Below are positions 50,706 to 59,576 of a stretch of 64,000 nucleotides of DNA, one piece after another; position 1 is the stretch's first letter; every line of letters starts with the position of its first letter. Position numbers and translations under genes: made by a program. The notes beneath the pieces are model-generated. The model was not told the DNA's origin and did no database searches. It saw only the letters and a list, made by a program, of their open reading frames with translations. This stretch comes from CAZNSX01 sp964575845 (GTDB lineage Bacteria > UBA8248 > CAZNSX01): positions 620,001 to 684,000 of the forward strand of contig CAZNSX010000002.1 of the NCBI GenBank assembly GCA_964575845.1. Reading direction: 5' to 3'.

Positions 50706-52949
50706 CTAGGGGGTGAGGAGGCGGTGGGCCAGAGCGGTGAAGCGCTTCTGAACCTTATCGTTTTTTACGGCGATTGCCAGGGCCTTCTTGGAGCCGATGA
50801 TAACGGCCAGCTTCCGGGCCCGCGTTAGCGCGGTGTAGAGCAGGTTCCGCTGAAGAAGCATGAAATGTTGGGTCAACAAGGGTAGAACAACCGCTGGATA
50901 CTCAGAACCCTGGGACTTGTGTACGGTGACGGCATAAGCATGGACCAACTCGTCCAGCTCCTTGAGGTCATAGCCGACCCGAAGGTTCCCGAAGTCCACC
51001 TCTAATTCTCCTGATTCCGGGTCAAGCCTGTGCACCTGCCCTATGTCTCCGTTAAAGACCCCTTTCTCGTAATTATTGCGTATCTGCATCACCTTATCGC
51101 GCACCCGGAACACTTTTCCTTCCCGGGAGAGTTCCCGCCCCGAAGGGTTGAGGGCTCGCTGGAGCTCGGAGTTGAGGTTGGCCGCCCCCACCGCGCCCCT
51201 ATTCATCGGGGTGAGAACCTGGACGTCATTCAGAGGGTCGAGGCCAAAGCGCTCGGGAAGGCGCCTCGTGCAGACCTCCAGAAGCACCCTCAGGGCATCC
51301 CGTGCGTCCTCCTCTTCGATAAAATAAAAGTCCGAGAGCTCTCCTCGCTCCGCCCGCAGGGCCGGAAACTGGCCCGCGTTTACACGGTGAGCATTTATGA
51401 CGATGAGGCTCTCGCGGGCCTGCCGAAAGATCTCCCTCAGCCATACCACGGGCAAGGCCCCGGAGCTGATGAGGTCCTTCAGCACATTTCCCGGGCCGAC
51501 CGAGGGCAGCTGGTCTACATCCCCCACCAGGACCAGGGACGCCTCAGCGGGGATGGCCTTGAGGAGATGGTGGGTTAGAAGGGCATCCAGCATGGAGGCC
51601 TCATCTATGATGACGGCATCGGCTCTCAGGGGGTTTTCGGCGTCCCGCTGAAAGCAACCCTTATGGGGGCTATACTCCAGGAGCCGGTGCACTGTCATCG
51701 CTTCCCTGCCCGTTACCTCGGAGAGCCGCTTTGCTGCGCGGCCGGTGGGGGCTGCCAGGGCTACCCTGAGTTTAAGGCGGGAGAGAAGGGATGCCACGGC
51801 GCTTATGACGCTGGTCTTTCCGGTGCCCGGCCCTCCGGTTATAATGAGCACCTTCTCCGTGAGGGTCCCCTCTATGGCACGGCGCTGGTCGGAGGTGGCG
51901 GGGCCGAGAGCGGTAGCCTCCACGGCGAATCTCCTGAGGGACTCCCTTGGGGATAAGCCCTCCGCTGCGGGAAGGGCTCTTAAGGTGCTGTCTGGCCTCG
52001 GGGTGGAGATGAGGGCCTTCAGTCTCCTCGCCGTCTCCTTCTCGGCCAGATGGAAAGTAGGAAGGTATATTGCCATTCTTCCGGGAGCTTCCGGAAGCTC
52101 TTCCTCTATGATGCGCGCTCCCTCTTTCTGAGAGAGAAGAGCTCTCTCTATCAGGGGGGGCTCCATCCCAAGAAGCCCTCCGCACCTCTCGATGAGTTCC
52201 CCCCTGGGGAAGTAAATATGACCCTCTTCGGTGAGTTGCTGAAGGGTGTAGATGATGCCCGCCTCGGCCCTTTGGCGAGAGTCCGCGGGAAATCCCAGGC
52301 GCTGGGCTATCCCATCGGCCGTCTTGAACCCTATTCCAAAAATATCTGAGGCCAGGCGGTAGGGGTCTTCCCTCACTATGGCTAAGGCCCTTCGGCCGTA
52401 ATGTTTATAAATCTTTGCGGCGCGGCTGGCCGAGACGTCATGGCTCTGCAGAAAGAGCATCACGTCGCGGAGTTCCTGCTGCTCCCGCCAGGCCTCGGCT
52501 ATGGCCCGAAACCGTTTGGGCCCGATGCCCTGTACCTCGGAGAGCCGCTCGGGCTCCCTGTCTATGACCTCCAGGGTCTTTTCTCCGAAGCATTTCACCA
52601 GGCGGGATGCCATAACAGGGCCGATGCCCTTTACAACACCCGAAGCGAGATACTTTTCGATGTCGGCGGCCGTGGCCGGGATTATAGGGGTGTAACTTTC
52701 CACCCGATACTGGGGGCCGAAGCGGGGGTGGGTTTCCCACTTTCCCCTGAGCCTGAGGCGCTCGCCCAGGTTCACTCCCACGAGGCTTCCCACGACGGTC
52801 ACGGGCGTTGTGTGGCCCTCAGCCCTGAGAGAGGCCACCGTGTAGCCCGTCTCTTCGTTGTGGTAGAGAGTACGCTCTAAGACCCCCTCGATCACCTTCT
52901 CATCCGGGAAGAGGCCCTCCTGGGCCCCCGGGCTCTGAGGTTTTTCCAT
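50706..52949 (-). CDS. recD2: RecD2-type ATP-dependent DNA helicase
   Basis: A 747-residue RecD-like helicase of the stand-alone RecD2 type. The N-terminal region has an OB-like domain and helix-hairpin-helix repeats (V-K-G-I-G-P-V near 107 and V-Q-G-I-G-P-K near 140). The SF1B core has Walker A G-G-P-G-T-G-K-T near 372, I-I-D-E-A-S-M near 448, G-D-V-D-Q-L-P-S-V-G near 475 and the late V-H-K-S-Q-G-S-E-Y and Y-T-A-L-T-R-A motifs. RecD2 unwinds 5' to 3' in repair and recombination without RecBC. No recB or recC is in the window. Confidence 0.95.
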   Translation of the reverse strand: MEKPQSPGAQEGLFPDEKVIEGVLERTLYHNEETGYTVASLRAEGHTTPVTVVGSLVGVNLGERLRLRGKWETHPRFGPQYRVESYTPIIPATAADIEKYLASGVVKGIGPVMASRLVKCFGEKTLEVIDREPERLSEVQGIGPKRFRAIAEAWREQQELRDVMLFLQSHDVSASRAAKIYKHYGRRALAIVREDPYRLASDIFGIGFKTADGIAQRLGFPADSRQRAEAGIIYTLQQLTEEGHIYFPRGELIERCGGLLGMEPPLIERALLSQKEGARIIEEELPEAPGRMAIYLPTFHLAEKETARRLKALISTPRPDSTLRALPAAEGLSPRESLRRFAVEATALGPATSDQRRAIEGTLTEKVLIITGGPGTGKTSVISAVASLLSRLKLRVALAAPTGRAAKRLSEVTGREAMTVHRLLEYSPHKGCFQRDAENPLRADAVIIDEASMLDALLTHHLLKAIPAEASLVLVGDVDQLPSVGPGNVLKDLISSGALPVVWLREIFRQARESLIVINAHRVNAGQFPALRAERGELSDFYFIEEEDARDALRVLLEVCTRRLPERFGLDPLNDVQVLTPMNRGAVGAANLNSELQRALNPSGRELSREGKVFRVRDKVMQIRNNYEKGVFNGDIGQVHRLDPESGELEVDFGNLRVGYDLKELDELVHAYAVTVHKSQGSEYPAVVLPLLTQHFMLLQRNLLYTALTRARKLAVIIGSKKALAIAVKNDKVQKRFTALAHRLLTP

Positions 52950-53109
52950 TGATTACTCCGTGGGGTCTACCTTCTCAGGGGCCCCGACCGATCTCCGCCC
53001 ATAATCGAAGACTCCCCCGCCCTCGCTATTGCCGAAAAAGTTGCCCAGATTTTGAGCCGGAGAACGCGTGGGTTCGTGGGGTCCAGTCTCACACTTCAGG
53101 ATCTCCCGA

Positions 53110-54162
53110 CTACACTTCAACCACTATCTTGATGGCCTCGGGGGGTTTTCGTTTGAAAGTCTCGAGAGCCTCCTCAAACTCATCGAAGGAAAAGACGTGG
53201 GTCACTATGGGGGAGGAGTCAAGGCGCCCTGTCCTGTAAGCCCTTATTGCGCGGCCGCAGCTCCGGTCGCCCTCGCCCCGCGTCCCGTAAACGGTTATCT
53301 GGTCGAGGGCTATCCGGTCGGGGTTGAATGGAACTCTCTTACCCCCTGATATCCCCAGAAGAAGCACCCTCCCTCCCCTCCTCACAAGCTCTATGGCCTC
53401 AGAGGCCAGCTCCGCCACTCCGGCGGCTTCGACCACCAGGTCGGGACCCCGCTCAAAGCCATAGCGCTTGAGCCCCTCGCTCACTTTCTCCTCCTTGACA
53501 TTGATGGTGCCGTCGATGCCGAGCCTGCTTGCCGCCTCCAGGCGCTCATCATGGACATCCGTCACGACCGTCTTTCGTGCGCCCAGGTATTTCGCGAACT
53601 GGGCCGTCAAAAGTCCAATGGAGCCAGCGCCCAGAACGACTACCTCATCCCCCGTCTCAACTCCGCAGGTCTCAAGGCCCATCACGCACGTCCCGGCCGT
53701 GGTAATGAGGGTTCCTGTGGTGAAGCTCATATCATCGGGAAGCAAATGGAGGTTTCCCACTCTCACCACACAGTACTCGGCAAATCCGCCATCGGTCGTG
53801 CAGCCCACGTGCCTGTGCAGGGGGCTCCTCCCGTAGTTCAGGCAGATGGTGTAGAAGCCCCGCATGCAATTATCGCAGCGGAAGCAGCCCGAATGAGACT
53901 CATGGGCTACCCGGTCGCCGGGCTTGAACTCGAAGACATCGGGGGCCACCTCCGCCACCTCACCAGCCCACTCATGGCCGGGCACCAGAGGGTAACTGAC
54001 CCGCGGCATGGTCCCATCTAAGAGGTGGAAGTCAGAGCCGCAGAAGCTGAATGCCCTGACCCGGCAGAGCACCTCGCCCGGGCCCAGCTCAGGCTCCGGG
54101 ATTTCCTTTACACTTACATGATGGGGTTTCTCAACTACGACGGCTTTCATGAATTTAGGCAT
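53110..54162 (-). CDS. Zinc-dependent alcohol dehydrogenase (threonine dehydrogenase-like)
   Basis: A 350-residue medium-chain dehydrogenase. Catalytic zinc residues C41 (F-C-G-S-D) and H-E near 66 (P-G-H-E-W), structural cysteines C-F-R-C-D-N-C-M-R-G-x-x-x-x-C and Rossmann motif G-A-G-S-I-G near 178 are present. It resembles sorbitol/L-threonine dehydrogenases but is distinct from the paralogue at 34928-35947. Substrate unknown. It follows the receiver-ATPase gene on the same strand by 23 bases. Confidence 0.88.
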   Translation of the reverse strand: MPKFMKAVVVEKPHHVSVKEIPEPELGPGEVLCRVRAFSFCGSDFHLLDGTMPRVSYPLVPGHEWAGEVAEVAPDVFEFKPGDRVAHESHSGCFRCDNCMRGFYTICLNYGRSPLHRHVGCTTDGGFAEYCVVRVGNLHLLPDDMSFTTGTLITTAGTCVMGLETCGVETGDEVVVLGAGSIGLLTAQFAKYLGARKTVVTDVHDERLEAASRLGIDGTINVKEEKVSEGLKRYGFERGPDLVVEAAGVAELASEAIELVRRGGRVLLLGISGGKRVPFNPDRIALDQITVYGTRGEGDRSCGRAIRAYRTGRLDSSPIVTHVFSFDEFEEALETFKRKPPEAIKIVVEV

Positions 54163-54185
54163 CCTGTAGGCACCCGGCCCATGGA

Positions 54186-54995
54186 CTAAGCGAGATTCTT
54201 TGTCATGGTGAGGCGGTTTCCCTTGGCGTTAAATCTCAGCCGGTCCATGAGGAAGTAGATTATGAAAAGGCCCTTTCGCCCGGGGGGTTTATGAGGGGTT
54301 CGGGCCAGCTCTTCCAGGGTCGCACGAGCGGGAAAGCCCTCTCCCTCATCCATTACCGAGATGCTCAAGCGGCCCTGGCGCACGCTCAGGCGCACCTTGA
54401 TATTCTTGCTCTCATCTCCCCTGTTTCCATGCTCGTGAGCGTTCAGCAGAGCCTCCTCAAGGCAAAGGCCGATGCTGTTCAGCTCCTTGTCATTGTCCAC
54501 TCCCCTGCGTTCGCACTCCTTGAGAATAAAAACGCTCACCGAAGGTAGAAGCTCTATATCGCTCGGGAAAGTCAGCTCCGTAACATGGGAGGCCAGGCTC
54601 TCGATGAGCCCGGAGCTCAGCGCGAGGCGTCTTCTCAGGAGTCCCTTGCGGATGACCCGTTCCACCTCCTCAAGCCCGAACGGCTTGGAGAGGAAGTTGA
54701 AGGCACCCCCGTTGAGGGCCTCCACCACGTTCTCGGCGGTTCCGTATCCGGAGATAACGGCTACCGGTATACGGGGGTCAAATTCCTTAAGAGCCCTTAT
54801 GAGCTCAAGGCCGTCCATCCGGGGCATGGAGAGGTCCGTGAGCAGAAGGTCCACTTCCCCGGTCCTCACCCTTTCCAGAGCTTCTAGGCCATCTCCTGCA
54901 CTGATGGCCTTGTGGCCCAGCTTCTCGGTCATCCCACAAAGGGTGGAGCAGACCTCGGGTTCATCATCGGCTATGAGAATGGTGGCTTTTTCCAC
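54186..54995 (-). CDS. Receiver domain fused to anti-sigma-type HATPase (RsbW-like)
   Basis: A 269-residue protein. The receiver (1-120) has D10-D11, phosphoacceptor D54 (L-L-T-D-L-S-M-P) and Lys in L-S-K-P. Residues 130-265 form a GHKL ATPase of the HATPase_c_2 type: N-box E-E-A-L-L-N-A-H-E-H-G-N near 183, D-E-G-E-G-F near 220 and a G-R-K-G-L-F G2 box near 242. No helix-turn-helix or histidine-phosphotransfer segment is present. Such proteins are thought to bind anti-sigma-antagonists or act as kinases in partner-switching. It ends 23 bases before the alcohol dehydrogenase and follows mazG by 23 bases. Confidence 0.86.
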   Translation of the reverse strand: MEKATILIADDEPEVCSTLCGMTEKLGHKAISAGDGLEALERVRTGEVDLLLTDLSMPRMDGLELIRALKEFDPRIPVAVISGYGTAENVVEALNGGAFNFLSKPFGLEEVERVIRKGLLRRRLALSSGLIESLASHVTELTFPSDIELLPSVSVFILKECERRGVDNDKELNSIGLCLEEALLNAHEHGNRGDESKNIKVRLSVRQGRLSISVMDEGEGFPARATLEELARTPHKPPGRKGLFIIYFLMDRLRFNAKGNRLTMTKNLA

Positions 54996-55018
54996 GGGAC
55001 ATTCCCTCCGACGGGGGC

Positions 55019-55819
55019 TCAGAGGAGGCTATCTCGGGAGGCCCCCTTGGACTCCTCCCAGAGGCGGTCGAGCGCCTCGAGGTCAACCTCGTCCAGGCTT
55101 TTTCCCCGGGCGGCAAGAGCTCTTTCCATGTGCCGGAAGCGAGCACAAAATTTATCGATGGTTCCTCTCAGGGCGTCCTCGGGGTCCATAGAAAGATGGC
55201 GGGCGAGGTTGACGATGCTAAAGAGAAGGTCGCCCAGCTCCATGCGGGCATCGAACTCCCGCCTTTCCCTGAGAGCTGCTTTGAGCTCACGCAACTCCTC
55301 CTCAGCTTTGGCCAGCACATCCTCGGGGCTGCTCCAGTCAAAGCCCACCCGAGAGGCTTTGGTCTGGACTCGGTGGGCTCTCAGGAGGGCGGGAAGGCTC
55401 CGGGGCACGCCATCGAGTAGAGAGGATTTCGGGTCATTCCCTCTCTCTTGGCGCTTGATCTCCTCCCAGTGGCGCAGCACCTCCTCCGGGTTATCTGCTC
55501 TCGCCTCGCCGAAAACATGGGGGTGCCGGGCTATCATCTTCTCCTTGGCCGCGGCAAGGACATCCCAGATGTCGAACTCTCCCTGGTCCTTGGCTATCTG
55601 AGAATGGAAGACTATCTGGAAGAGCAGGTCTCCCAGCTCCTCCTTGATTTTATCGGGCCTCCCGGCCTCTATGGCCTCCAAAACCTCGTAGGATTCTTCA
55701 ATGAGATAGGGCTTCAGGCTCTGCCGAGTCTGCTCCCGGTCCCATGGGCATCCCTTCTCTGAGCGAAGGCGGGCCATGATATCTACCAAGTCCCTAAAAT
55801 CTCGCCTAGCCTCATCCAT
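55019..55819 (-). CDS. mazG: Nucleoside triphosphate pyrophosphohydrolase MazG
   Basis: A 266-residue MazG with two tandem MazG domains. The first has C-P-W-D-R-E-Q-T near 24-31, E-E-S-Y-E-V-L-E-A near 41-49 and E-E-L-G-D-L-L-F near 58-65. The second has E-E-L-R-E-L near 173 and E-L-G-D-L-L-F-S near 192. It hydrolyses non-canonical or all NTPs to NMP and pyrophosphate. A near-consensus promoter lies at 55889-55917, so it heads the reverse mazG-receiver-dehydrogenase group. Confidence 0.94.
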   Translation of the reverse strand: MDEARRDFRDLVDIMARLRSEKGCPWDREQTRQSLKPYLIEESYEVLEAIEAGRPDKIKEELGDLLFQIVFHSQIAKDQGEFDIWDVLAAAKEKMIARHPHVFGEARADNPEEVLRHWEEIKRQERGNDPKSSLLDGVPRSLPALLRAHRVQTKASRVGFDWSSPEDVLAKAEEELRELKAALRERREFDARMELGDLLFSIVNLARHLSMDPEDALRGTIDKFCARFRHMERALAARGKSLDEVDLEALDRLWEESKGASRDSLL

Positions 55820-55888
55820 GAACCCAGAAAACCCCCTTTCTGAGAGGCCTCTTCAGGCCTTTACCAATCTAACCGCGTTGAGAATTAA

Positions 55889-55917
55889 ATTATATAGGCG
55901 GGATATTCCTCGACCAA
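55889..55917 (-). promoter_or_regulatory. Sigma70-type promoter for mazG
   Basis: Reverse-strand TTGGTC (complement of 55912-55917), a 17-base spacer and TATAAT (complement of 55889-55894) lie about 70 bases before the mazG ATG. The -10 is perfect and the -35 partial. Confidence 0.6.
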
Positions 55918-56022
55918 GAATTATTTTCCTGGGATAGGCTAAAGAAAAAAAGAAAAAATATCAAGATGTTGGGTTTTTGAGCAAGCAAAATACAAAATCT
56001 TGGGTTCCCATCGAATTTTTCC

Positions 56023-56051
56023 TTGACGGCGCTCTCCGGCGGGGCTAAAAG
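56023..56051 (+). promoter_or_regulatory. Possible promoter for mutL
   Basis: TTGACG (56023-56028), a 17-base spacer and TAAAAG (56046-56051) lie 43 bases before the ATG at 56095. If real, it rules out a mutL start at the in-frame TTG 56023. Confidence 0.35.
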
Positions 56052-56094
56052 AAAACTAAAGCTCGGAGGTAGTGTTTCTTTTTCCTGCTCGAAT

Positions 56095-57888
56095 ATGAAG
56101 ATTCCTGAAGGAATTTCGCGAGAAGGTATCTCCTCACCCCGCGTGCAAATCCTCACGGAAGGCTTGGTGAACCGAATTGCCGCAGGGGAGGTGGTGGAGC
56201 GCCCCGCCTCGGTGGTGAAGGAACTGGTGGAGAACTCCCTCGATGCCGGGGCCTCTTTCATAGAGGTGGAGGTCCGGGGAGGGGGGAGAGAGTACATCGG
56301 GGTTTTGGATGACGGCTGCGGTATGAGTCGCGAGGATGCCGAGCTCGCTCTCCAGCGCCATGCCACAAGCAAACTGCGCTCGGAGGATGACCTTACGCGC
56401 ATAGCTTCCCTGGGTTTCAGGGGGGAGGCCCTTCCCAGCGTTGCCGCTGTGTCCAAATTAAGACTCACCACATGCAGTGAAGATTCTTCCATCGGGACAC
56501 AGGTTGCGGTAGAGGGGGGAGTCATCAAAGGGGTTTTGGAGGCCGGGTGTCCTCGGGGGACCTTCCTCCAGGTCGAGGAGCTCTTTTTTAATACCCCAGC
56601 CCGCCTTAAATTTTTGAAGAAGCCCTCTACTGAGCTCGCGCGGATAGGGGAGGCTCTCACCCTCCTGGCCCTATCCCACCCCGGGGTAGGCTTTACCCTC
56701 AAGCACGAGGGCCGCTTTCTCTTGGAGGTTTCCCACTCAGAGCTCCCCTCAAGGGCCTCGGCTCTTCTGGGAAGAGAGCTCTTCTCCCTGCTCCTACCTC
56801 TTGAAGAAGCCTCAGGGGAGCTCAGCCTCAAGGGGTTTATCGCCCCGCCTTCATTCCACAGGCCCCGCCGCTCCCAGCAGTATCTCTTTGTCAACCGAAG
56901 GCCAGTAAGAGACTCTACGGCCGGCCAGGCCCTCTACGAAGGCTACAGGGGGCAGTTGCCCCAAGGGCGCCATCCCGTCTACCTCATTTTTCTAGACCTT
57001 CCTCCCGAAGGGGTGGATGTGAATGTCCATCCCGCCAAGCGCGAGGTCCGCTTCAGGGAGCCTGACCTCATCTTCCGCTTCCTCAGGGGAGCCGTCAGAA
57101 GGGCTCTGGAGGTACCGGTAAGTTGCTTCAAGGGAAAGCCTTATGCGTTGAGGGCTGATAGCGGGGCAAAAGGGGGGGTCTTAGAGGCCGCCCCCCCTTA
57201 CGGGAGGAGACCCCTCGCTTTTGATGAGGGGGAGCCTCGCCAAGGCCCCTCGAAGCCCAGAGCCTTCTCTCCGTCCCTTCCCTTGAGGGTTCCGCTCGAA
57301 GGCCTATCGCTCGGGGGAGCCCGCTACCTGGGACAGCTCTGGGGCTCCTTTCTCCTCTTTGAGGGGGAGGAGGGGCTTCTGGTTCTGGACCAGCATGCAG
57401 CCCATGAGCGGATCCTCTATGAGAAGCTCGAGGCCTCCCTGCGCAAGGGGGAGCTGAAGCGCCAGGGGCTTCTTCTGTCCCTTACCCTGGATCTCACCCC
57501 TGGAGATGCCTTAATTTTGGAGGAACATTTGGGAACTCTGACCAGGCTCGGCTTTGAGGTGGAGCCCTTTGGCGGAAGGAGCTTCCTCTTAAGGGCGGTG
57601 CCGGCACTCCTCTCAGGAGAAGACCCGGGCGAGCTCATATCCTGGGCTCTGGAGGAGATCAGGGCAACCGAAGAAAAACCTTCTCTTGGCGAGATGGCCG
57701 AGAGGCTTCTAAGGGCTCTCGCCTGCCGAGCAGCCGTCAAAGCCGATAGAGCCCTGAAGGAAGAAGAAGTGAGGGCTCTGGGGGAAGCCCTTGAGTCCAC
57801 CCCCTTTCGCTGGTGTTGCCCTCACGGGAGACCTCTGGCGCTGCTCGTGGAAAGGGAGGAGTTCTTGAGGAAATTTCACCGATCTTAG
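56095..57888 (+). CDS. mutL: DNA mismatch repair protein MutL
   Basis: A 597-residue MutL. The N-terminal GHKL ATPase has the motif E-N-S-L-D-A-G-A near 45, D-D-G-C-G near 70 and F-R-G-E-A-L near 107, and H-P-A-K-R-E-V-R-F follows near 320. The C-terminal domain has D-Q-H-A-A-H-E-R-I-L-Y-E, a full match to the DQHA(X)2E(X)4E endonuclease motif, plus A-C-R and C-P-H-G-R-P, so this MutL should nick DNA itself, as in bacteria lacking MutH. The ATG at 56095 has no strong ribosome-binding site; a GTG at 56143 is an alternative. Confidence 0.95.
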   Translation: MKIPEGISREGISSPRVQILTEGLVNRIAAGEVVERPASVVKELVENSLDAGASFIEVEVRGGGREYIGVLDDGCGMSREDAELALQRHATSKLRSEDDLTRIASLGFRGEALPSVAAVSKLRLTTCSEDSSIGTQVAVEGGVIKGVLEAGCPRGTFLQVEELFFNTPARLKFLKKPSTELARIGEALTLLALSHPGVGFTLKHEGRFLLEVSHSELPSRASALLGRELFSLLLPLEEASGELSLKGFIAPPSFHRPRRSQQYLFVNRRPVRDSTAGQALYEGYRGQLPQGRHPVYLIFLDLPPEGVDVNVHPAKREVRFREPDLIFRFLRGAVRRALEVPVSCFKGKPYALRADSGAKGGVLEAAPPYGRRPLAFDEGEPRQGPSKPRAFSPSLPLRVPLEGLSLGGARYLGQLWGSFLLFEGEEGLLVLDQHAAHERILYEKLEASLRKGELKRQGLLLSLTLDLTPGDALILEEHLGTLTRLGFEVEPFGGRSFLLRAVPALLSGEDPGELISWALEEIRATEEKPSLGEMAERLLRALACRAAVKADRALKEEEVRALGEALESTPFRWCCPHGRPLALLVEREEFLRKFHRS

Positions 57889-57920
57889 GCCGTCATTTGC
57901 GTTCTTGGCAGGCTTTTTGC

Positions 57921-57949
57921 TTGACTTTTAAGTGATTATGGAGTAATTC
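57921..57949 (+). promoter_or_regulatory. Sigma70-type promoter for guaB
   Basis: TTGACT (57921-57926), a 17-base spacer and TAATTC (57944-57949) lie 145 bases before the guaB ATG. The leader (57957-58094) is GC-rich with inverted segments but matches no purine riboswitch known to me. A 48-codon open frame from ATG 57971 with GAGGAG upstream overlaps the guaB start. Confidence 0.6.
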
Positions 57950-58094
57950 TTACGATCAAAAAGAGGAGAATGGATCTTAGCCCACGGACCCATGAGCAGC
58001 AGGCTGACCAGCGTCCACGGCCGCTCTCTAAGAGGTCGGAGTGGGCTTCCGTTTATACTGGCTCTGAGGCTTCCTCCGGGGAGGTGCCCACAGG

Positions 58095-59576
58095 ATGGAA
58101 TTTGAGAAGGATTTAGGGCTTACCTTTGATGATGTCGTACTTCTGCCGGCCAAGAGTGAGGTTCTGCCTCGGGAGGTAGACCTATCGACCCAACTCACAC
58201 CCAAGATCCGCCTCAACATCCCCCTTCTCAGCTCGGCCATGGATACTGTGACGGAGTCGCGCCTTGCCATCGCCCTGGCCCAGGAGGGCGGCCTAGGGGT
58301 CATTCACCGTAATTTCTCGGTGGAGGAACAGGCAAGGGAAGTGGACAAAGTGAAGCGCTCTGAGAGCGGGATGATCACAGACCCCATCACCATGTCCCCC
58401 GACCAGAGCATCGGGGAGGCCATGCAGGTGATGGAGAAGTACCGGATCTCAGGTGTTCCCATAACAGAGCGAAGGAAACTGGTGGGCATCCTCACAAACC
58501 GGGATCTCCGCTTTGAGGACAAATTTGAGCGGAGGATCGGTGACCTGATGACAAAAAAGAACTTGGTCACCGTTCCCATGGGGACGACTCTTGAGGAGTC
58601 GAAAAAACATCTGCACGAGCATCGCATAGAGAAGCTTCTCGTGGTGGACGATGATTTCAACCTGATGGGGCTCATCACCATCAAGGACATTGAAAAAGCG
58701 CGCAAATATCCCAAAGCCAGCAAAGACAGCCGTGGTCGTCTGCGGGTGGGAGCGGCTGTGGGGGTTGGGGAAGATATGCTTAGCCGGGCTCGGGCCCTCA
58801 TCGAGGCGGGCGTGGACCTTATCGTGGTGGACACCGCCCATGGACACTCCACCCGGGTTCTCAGGGCTGTCGAGCGTCTGAAGGAGGTTTTCCCCGAGGT
58901 GGAGGTACTGGCGGGGAATGTGGCTACGGCCGAAGCTACCCGCGACCTTCTGGCCGCAGGGGCGGACGCCATTAAGGTCGGCATCGGCCCCGGCTCTATC
59001 TGCACCACAAGGGTTATTGCCGGGGTGGGCGTCCCCCAAGTTACGGCCATTATGAGTTGTGCCCGAGTAGGCGATGAGACGGGAGCAAGGGTGGTGGCCG
59101 ACGGTGGGGTCAAATACTCCGGGGACATCGTCAAGGCTATAGCGTCTGGCGCCGCGGCCGTCATGATAGGGAGCATCTTTGCGGGCACTGAGGAGAGCCC
59201 GGGAGAGAGGGTTCTTTACCAGGGTCGAAGCTACAAGGTTTACCGCGGTATGGGCTCCATCGGGGCCATGGCTGAAGGGAGCGGGGACCGTTACTTTCAG
59301 GAGGGCGAGCTCAGCGAAACGAAGCTGGTGCCCGAGGGAGTAGAGGGAAGGGTGCCCTATAAAGGCTCCCTCTCGGCCAGCGTATATCAGCTGATGGGAG
59401 GCCTCGCGGCGGGCATGGGCTACACGGGCTCGGCCGACATCGAGACCCTGCGAACCAACTGCCGCTTTATGCGTTTAACCACTGCAGGGCTCCAGGAGAG
59501 CCACGTCCATGATGTCATCATAACGCGCGAGGCCCCTAACTACCAGCGGAGCCCCGCCTGGCGAGAGAGTCCATGA
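58095..59576 (+). CDS. guaB: Inosine-5'-monophosphate dehydrogenase
   Basis: A 493-residue IMPDH that oxidises IMP to XMP in guanine nucleotide synthesis. The TIM barrel is interrupted by a pair of CBS domains (about 93-205). Catalytic Cys303 lies in G-P-G-S-I-C-T-T-R, the flap Arg-Tyr segment Y-R-G-M-G-S near 380 and the GMP/IMP loop G-G-V-K-Y-S-G-D near 340. It is full length. The stop overlaps the ATG of the histidine kinase (ATGA), and guaA follows three genes later. Confidence 0.97.
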   Translation: MEFEKDLGLTFDDVVLLPAKSEVLPREVDLSTQLTPKIRLNIPLLSSAMDTVTESRLAIALAQEGGLGVIHRNFSVEEQAREVDKVKRSESGMITDPITMSPDQSIGEAMQVMEKYRISGVPITERRKLVGILTNRDLRFEDKFERRIGDLMTKKNLVTVPMGTTLEESKKHLHEHRIEKLLVVDDDFNLMGLITIKDIEKARKYPKASKDSRGRLRVGAAVGVGEDMLSRARALIEAGVDLIVVDTAHGHSTRVLRAVERLKEVFPEVEVLAGNVATAEATRDLLAAGADAIKVGIGPGSICTTRVIAGVGVPQVTAIMSCARVGDETGARVVADGGVKYSGDIVKAIASGAAAVMIGSIFAGTEESPGERVLYQGRSYKVYRGMGSIGAMAEGSGDRYFQEGELSETKLVPEGVEGRVPYKGSLSASVYQLMGGLAAGMGYTGSADIETLRTNCRFMRLTTAGLQESHVHDVIITREAPNYQRSPAWRESP

